DNA from: an uncultured Clostridia bacterium
GTDB taxonomy: Bacteria; Bacillota; Clostridia; TANB77; CAG-508
Assembly (NCBI GenBank): GCA_948946035.1
Contig: CARBKU010000025.1
Location: forward strand, 1 to 11,022
Length of the DNA: 11,022 nucleotides
Direction of reading: 5' to 3'
Part shown: positions 7,438 to 11,022 of the stretch, piece after piece
Layout of the letters: each line of letters opens with the position of its first letter
How positions within the stretch are numbered: position 1 is the first letter of the stretch
Notes under the pieces: model-generated
Database searches by the model: none
The model's input: the letters and a program-made list of their open reading frames with translations, nothing else
What the model was told of the DNA's origin: nothing
Translations under genes and position numbers: made by a program

Positions 7438-9393
7438 TTATTGACTCTGTCTCATCTTTGCCAAGTTATTTAAATTTGTTTCAACAAATTCGAATTCTTT
7501 TCTAGTTGGCATAATTTTTAATATTGCTGTATCTGATCCAACTTTAAATAACCCTTCTCCTTTTTGGCAAGTTACCAAAAAGTTTGCTTCTCCTTCAGAT
7601 AATTTAAATACTTCTTTTAAGTATTCTATTTCTGCTTTATCTTGTGCTAAAAATAGTTTTGTATCAGAAGATGTTAGTACTGCTTGTGCTTCTGCTTTCT
7701 CATAGAAATCTTGAAATCTTTGAGATATAATAGCTAAAGAAACATTTCTTTTTCTTGCACGTCTAGCCATTTTGTTTAAAAAGTCTACTGCTTCTTCGTA
7801 TGGAAGTAACATCCATGCTTCATCAACTAATACTCTTTTCTTTGTTGCTTTAGTTCTGTCTTCACTATTTTTCTTAACAAATTTTTCCCATATCCAAGAA
7901 AGTAGTATTTGTTGTGCTAGTGGTCTAGCAAATCTTTCTTCTAATTGAGATATATCTATATTAATAAAAGGTGCCCCTTCTAATAACTCAAAAGTAGATT
8001 GTCCATCAAAATAAGCCATTTGCCCATCATATTCTCTAATATATTGTTTCATAACTTTTAAAAGATAACTATAATGGAATTGATAATCTGGATTATTGTT
8101 TTCTTTTGCCTTTGCTTGTATTCTTCTGTACCAACTTCCTATTGTTGGCATTTCTTTTCTTTCTTTTCCAAGTAAATTGTCATTATTTAATTTCATTTCT
8201 GTTGTCTTGTATAAACTATTTGGATTACTTGTAATTCCTAGGCTTGCATATTCTTCTGCTACTGATTCTGCTATAATTTGCTTTGTAAGTTCATTAACTT
8301 CTGTACTTCTTGTACTTCCTTTTGCCATAGTTAATAAAGCTTGAGTAACATCTTCAACTTTGTTTTCTATATTTAAGACGCTTCTTTCTCTTCCTGTAAT
8401 TTCATCTTTCATTTTTTCTATTTCTATATCAAATAAATTTATAATTGTTTTTGAATTAGGACTTATTATAACGTTAATTCCTCCTAAACTTTCAGCAACA
8501 ACTTTATATTCTCCTTCTGCATCTAATGCCAAACTTTCAATTCCCATAAGTACAGATGATCTTGATACTAAAGTTTTCATTGTAACAGATTTTCCTGCTC
8601 CTGATTTAGCAAATATAACCATATTATAATTTGTTAAAGACGGATGGAAATTGTCAAAAAGAATTGGTGTTCCTGTTTGTTTATTAAATCCAATTGGTAC
8701 TCCCGTAGGATGTCCTACTTCTGAACTTGTAAAAGGAAACACTGTTCCCATAGAATTTCTATCAAATGTATGTACTTTTTTTACTTTATCTTCTACAAAA
8801 GGTAAATTACTTTGAAAAGCTTCTTCTTGCATTGCCCATGCAGTTTTAATGTTAACTAAATTTTTTGACATTTCAGAAATTAACATTTTTGTTTGTTTAT
8901 CTAATTCTTCTAAACTATATGTAAAAAGAGTAGCAACAATGGAAGCTTCATACAATTTATTAAATCCTGCTGCTATTTCGTCTCTTAAGTGTTCTGCTTC
9001 AAATCTCTTTTGTGTAATTGTACTTTCTCTATTGATATTCCCTTTATCCATTGCAACTATTCTTTCTGTTTCTAATTCATTAATAACTCTATTTAATTCA
9101 TTTTGAGACCTTTCTTCTTTAACTGGATTAATAATAATAGAAGTATTAACATCTCCAAAAATATATAAATCCCTAAATAATTCTGGAAATGTACACATTC
9201 TTGGTAAATTAGAAACGAAAAAGCTTCTTGCATACCTTTTTGTATTAGATATAATTTCTAAATGATCTATATTACTAGCATCAATACCCGCTGGTGCTAT
9301 TAATTCCTTTATTGTCTTCTTTTTTAAAAAATCAAATTTTTCTTCTTTACTTTGATTTTCTTCTAATTTCTCTGCTTTATTTTTACCAAACAT
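7438..9393 (-). CDS. virB4: VirB4-type conjugation ATPase
   Basis: Cytoplasmic ATPase that powers assembly and substrate transfer in type IV secretion. The 651 residues begin with a VirB4 N-terminal domain (about 25-230, with YARSFFVSNLPRMCTFPELF and later a helical region), followed by a RecA-like domain. Walker A is FAKSGAGKS at 261-269 (K268). Walker B is VLVDEAW with D524 and E525. The downstream helix RRARKRNVSLAIISQRFQDF contains the conserved Gln (Q558). After it come LTSSDTKLFLAQD and an NFLVTCQKGEG segment, both normal for the family. The length is normal for Gram-positive VirB4 proteins, and no key motif is missing. The ATG at 9393 is supported by AGGAGG 7 nt upstream. It follows the 380-residue VirB4-N-like gene by 23 nt and precedes the VirB6-like gene by 14 nt. 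The family is certain. Orthology to the Agrobacterium gene is by family only. Confidence 0.96.
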   Translation of the reverse strand: MFGKNKAEKLEENQSKEEKFDFLKKKTIKELIAPAGIDASNIDHLEIISNTKRYARSFFVSNLPRMCTFPELFRDLYIFGDVNTSIIINPVKEERSQNELNRVINELETERIVAMDKGNINRESTITQKRFEAEHLRDEIAAGFNKLYEASIVATLFTYSLEELDKQTKMLISEMSKNLVNIKTAWAMQEEAFQSNLPFVEDKVKKVHTFDRNSMGTVFPFTSSEVGHPTGVPIGFNKQTGTPILFDNFHPSLTNYNMVIFAKSGAGKSVTMKTLVSRSSVLMGIESLALDAEGEYKVVAESLGGINVIISPNSKTIINLFDIEIEKMKDEITGRERSVLNIENKVEDVTQALLTMAKGSTRSTEVNELTKQIIAESVAEEYASLGITSNPNSLYKTTEMKLNNDNLLGKERKEMPTIGSWYRRIQAKAKENNNPDYQFHYSYLLKVMKQYIREYDGQMAYFDGQSTFELLEGAPFINIDISQLEERFARPLAQQILLSWIWEKFVKKNSEDRTKATKKRVLVDEAWMLLPYEEAVDFLNKMARRARKRNVSLAIISQRFQDFYEKAEAQAVLTSSDTKLFLAQDKAEIEYLKEVFKLSEGEANFLVTCQKGEGLFKVGSDTAILKIMPTRKEFEFVETNLNNLAKMRQSQ

Positions 9394-9416
9394 TGTTTAT
9401 CCTCCTTTGTAAATAA

Positions 9417-10559
9417 TTAGCCATTAATAACTTTTTTAGCTTCTTCTTTAATGTCTGTACCTAGTATTTGCTCGTTTTCATCTAAAATTCTTTTTGCCAT
9501 AGTATCAATTAATTCATTCATTCTATCTTCTTTTTCTTTTAATCTTTTTTCTCTTTCTTTATTATCCATTGCTTGGTGTACTGCTTCATTTGCTTTTTCC
9601 ATTGCTTCTTTTTCTATTTGTTTATCTATTTCTTTCATTCTCTTTTCTAGCACATTTGGTGCAGTTGAATATAATTCTTCATAACTTGCATTTAATGCTT
9701 TTTCTAATTCATATACTTCAGCTTCATCTCTGTTATATGCCATATATAGTAATTCTATTAATTCCTTGCTATTTAATACTTTACCGTTAACATTACAAAC
9801 TACTAATGAACTAATAAGTGATTGTGCTTTAGTATATAATTCAGAAAATGCCATTTCTTTTATTTCTTCTAAATCATATTCTGATTTGTTTGCCTCTTCT
9901 GGAACATATGAAATAATGACATAGTAATGTTTTTTTAGAATGTTTTTATTAAAATTCATTTTTTCTGTATTTTGTATAATATCTTGTCCATATTCATATA
10001 AATTTTGTAATTTAATTAATTCAAATCTAGCTTCTTCAATTTCCTTTATTGGTCGATTTCCTGAACTTGCTAATACATTATATTGCATTTGTTTTTTTAC
10101 ATATTCATTTTTTATATCTTCTAACTTAGTTTTATATGTAGCAAGACTACTTTCCAAATTTACTGTTCTAGTTTGTATGTATAATTGTATTGGATATCTT
10201 AATGTATTTAACAATTGTAGAAAACCTTGCTCAACACTGTTTTTTTCTAGTCCAGACATTAAGTCATAGTTAATACCTTGACATTCAATTGCCATTACAA
10301 ATTTAGTTCCATCTTTTCTTATTATCATATTATCTTCAATCTTATCAAACTCCATAAAATCGAAGATAGATTGCTTGTTATAAGATGTATCTATAGTTTT
10401 AGGTTGTGCTTTTTTACTTTCTTTACTTATTTTTGAATCTTTTCCGCCTTGTTTTCTTTTTATACTTAATATAATAAAAATTACTACTAAAACAAATAAT
10501 ACTACTAATAATATTGATAGTATAATTGTAAGAAGTTGACTTATTTGATCGTTATCCAT
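9417..10559 (-). CDS. Membrane-anchored VirB4/TraC N-terminal-domain-like protein lacking an ATPase domain
   Basis: A 380-residue protein. Residues 8-33 form one strong membrane segment (LLTIILSILLVVLFVLVVIF), followed by a Lys-rich linker (34-63) and a globular part from about 65 to 285. That part begins IFDFMEFDKIEDNMIIRKDG and has KFVMAIECQGINYDLMS and RYPIQLYIQTRTVNLESSL. This pattern, with a conserved start, a GI(D/N)(F/Y)xLLS-like turn and a strand of the (Q/R)xYxQTR type, resembles the N-terminal domain of VirB4/TraC ATPases. No Walker A or B motif is present. The C-terminus (about 300-365) is a highly charged predicted coiled coil rich in Lys and Glu. It lies directly upstream of virB4, so it may tether VirB4 to the membrane or form mixed complexes with it. 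That role is inference. An alternative is an unrelated membrane protein with a similar fold. The start has AAGGAGG 7 nt upstream. Confidence 0.82.
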   Translation of the reverse strand: MDNDQISQLLTIILSILLVVLFVLVVIFIILSIKRKQGGKDSKISKESKKAQPKTIDTSYNKQSIFDFMEFDKIEDNMIIRKDGTKFVMAIECQGINYDLMSGLEKNSVEQGFLQLLNTLRYPIQLYIQTRTVNLESSLATYKTKLEDIKNEYVKKQMQYNVLASSGNRPIKEIEEARFELIKLQNLYEYGQDIIQNTEKMNFNKNILKKHYYVIISYVPEEANKSEYDLEEIKEMAFSELYTKAQSLISSLVVCNVNGKVLNSKELIELLYMAYNRDEAEVYELEKALNASYEELYSTAPNVLEKRMKEIDKQIEKEAMEKANEAVHQAMDNKEREKRLKEKEDRMNELIDTMAKRILDENEQILGTDIKEEAKKVING

Positions 10560-10586
10560 TTGTATTCCTCCTTATATTTTAAATAA

Positions 10587-10931
10587 TTATTTTTTATTTA
10601 ATATATCTTTTCTTATGTATATTTTATTGTTATTTCTCTTAAATTTTATCCATCTTTTTATAATGTCATCTATGTTTTCTCCGCCAGTCTTTTTAGTGAA
10701 TTCAAATTTCTTACTATCTGGCATCTTTAATGTTCCTATTGAAAATCCTACTGCTCCTACAGCAACATCACAAATAATCCCAACCATTTGCATTCCTATT
10801 ATTTTAAAAATAAAATAGAATATTAATCCTACTGCTAGTCCAATAAATGTATATATTAATGCTTTTGTTGAGAAAATATAAAGAATTCTACCTTCCCCTT
10901 TATAATTTCTAGGTATTTCGTATGTATTCAT
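10587..10931 (-). CDS. prgI: PrgI-family conjugation membrane protein
   Basis: A 114-residue protein of the PrgI family found in Gram-positive (and some other) conjugation operons, directly before the TraC-like and VirB4 genes. The family has a position and size similar to VirB3. Visible traits are the YEIPRNYKGEGRILYIFSTK start, two membrane segments (about 25-46 and 48-70), and the KKTGGENIDDIIKRWIKFK stretch after them, which is the usual conserved tail. The protein probably sits in the membrane as part of the inner channel platform with the VirB6-like protein and VirB4. The ATG at 10931 is preceded by AAAAGGAGA. It is the first gene after a promoter-like region, so it may open the operon. 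The family call is firm. The symbol follows the family name, and orthology to the enterococcal gene is not shown. Confidence 0.9.
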   Translation of the reverse strand: MNTYEIPRNYKGEGRILYIFSTKALIYTFIGLAVGLIFYFIFKIIGMQMVGIICDVAVGAVGFSIGTLKMPDSKKFEFTKKTGGENIDDIIKRWIKFKRNNNKIYIRKDILNKK

Positions 10932-10970
10932 GTTACTCTCCTTTTCTATTTATTTATATATCTAAATATC

Positions 10971-10994
10971 TGTTTTTATTATATCATAAAAACA
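10971..10994. promoter_or_regulatory. Inverted repeat over the -10 box, possible operator
   Basis: Perfect 9-bp arms TGTTTTTAT and ATAAAAACA with a 6-bp centre (TATATC on the plus strand) that holds part of the -10 element. A protein bound here would block RNA polymerase, so it could be a repressor operator. The arms are mostly A/T, so a chance dyad cannot be excluded. Confidence 0.4.
10978..10986 (-). promoter_or_regulatory. Extended -10 promoter of the conjugation operon
   Basis: The minus strand carries TGATATAAT, an exact TATAAT with the TG dinucleotide of an extended -10 element. Only a weak -35 (TTGTGT, 19 bp away) is present, which fits extended -10 promoters. Transcription would start near 10970, leaving a leader of about 40 nt before the PrgI start codon. 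The same stretch is overlapped by a dyad and preceded by direct repeats, so regulation is likely. AT-rich DNA makes chance -10 boxes common, but the position directly before the operon's first visible gene supports the call. Confidence 0.6.
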
Positions 10995-11006
10995 CCCTTA
11001 AAACAC
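10989..11006 (-). repeat. Direct repeat GTGTTTT with 11-bp period upstream of the -10 box
   Basis: Two copies of GTGTTTT (minus strand) separated by AAGG, so that the copies start one helical turn (11 bp) apart. They lie where the -35 element and an activator would sit. Together with the inverted arm further downstream, TGTTTT occurs three times around the promoter. This is the pattern expected of a two-site DNA-binding regulator, but no regulator gene is visible in the window. Confidence 0.4.
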
Positions 11007-11022
11007 AAATATCTACAAAAAA

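Noticed and set aside
7560..7582. Hairpin with 8-bp arms CTTTTTGG / CCAAAAAG near the end of virB4
   Set aside because: It lies inside the coding sequence for the conserved FLVTCQKGEG segment and has no U-tract after it on the coding strand, so it is not a terminator.
10932..11022. Possible tail of an upstream gene entering from the right edge
   Set aside because: Short open stretches exist in two frames but are only 12 to 14 codons, with no recognisable protein sequence. The region looks like a promoter instead.
1..11022. Recoded genetic code (TGA as Trp) suggested by the very AT-rich DNA
   Set aside because: Trp is encoded by TGG in all genes and no in-frame TGA interrupts conserved regions, so the standard code fits.

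Overview
The window is a single, tightly packed block of genes, all on the minus strand (transcribed from right to left). It encodes the core of a Gram-positive type IV secretion (conjugation) machine. The DNA is very AT-rich (about 30 % GC by eye). It uses the standard code, since Trp is TGG and all large genes stay open with TGA as a stop. Stops are mostly TAA. Each visible start has a near-perfect GGAGG-type ribosome binding site about 7 nt upstream. These traits and the protein families point to a low-GC Bacillota, most likely an anaerobic Clostridia-type gut bacterium, and to an integrative/conjugative element or conjugative plasmid. The host assignment is inference.

Layout in transcription order: (1) an upstream region (10932-11022) with an extended -10 promoter overlapped by a dyad and preceded by an 11-bp-spaced direct repeat; (2) a PrgI-family two-pass membrane protein (10587-10931); (3) a membrane-anchored protein resembling the N-terminal domain of VirB4/TraC ATPases but without an ATPase domain (9417-10559); (4) the VirB4-type ATPase with intact Walker A and B (7438-9393); (5) a 1038-residue polytopic VirB6/TrbL-like channel protein with four kinds of proline-rich or acidic tandem repeats inserted in its C-terminal part (4307-7423); (6) a bitopic protein with an NTF2-like, VirB8/TcpC-like extracytoplasmic domain (3333-4295); (7) a 1078-residue membrane-anchored cell wall hydrolase with an M23 endopeptidase domain and a C-terminal C39-like cysteine peptidase domain, the VirB1/CwlT role (74-3310); (8) the first 23 codons of another membrane or secreted protein, starting at TTG and cut by the window edge (1-69).

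Gaps between genes are 4 to 27 nt, with no terminator visible between them, so the block reads as one operon. A plausible model is that VirB4 and its membrane-tethered partner energise assembly, PrgI and the VirB6-like protein form the inner channel, the NTF2-like protein forms an extracytoplasmic scaffold, and the hydrolase opens the peptidoglycan. The coupling protein (VirD4/TcpA), relaxase, oriT, integrase and adhesins are not in the window and would be expected in flanking DNA.

The least ordinary features are the multi-module hydrolase with an apparently altered third active-site residue, the repeat-rich insert in the VirB6-like protein, the ATPase-less VirB4-N-like partner, and the structured promoter. 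No wholly new system is evident: this is a recognisable conjugation operon with unusual components.
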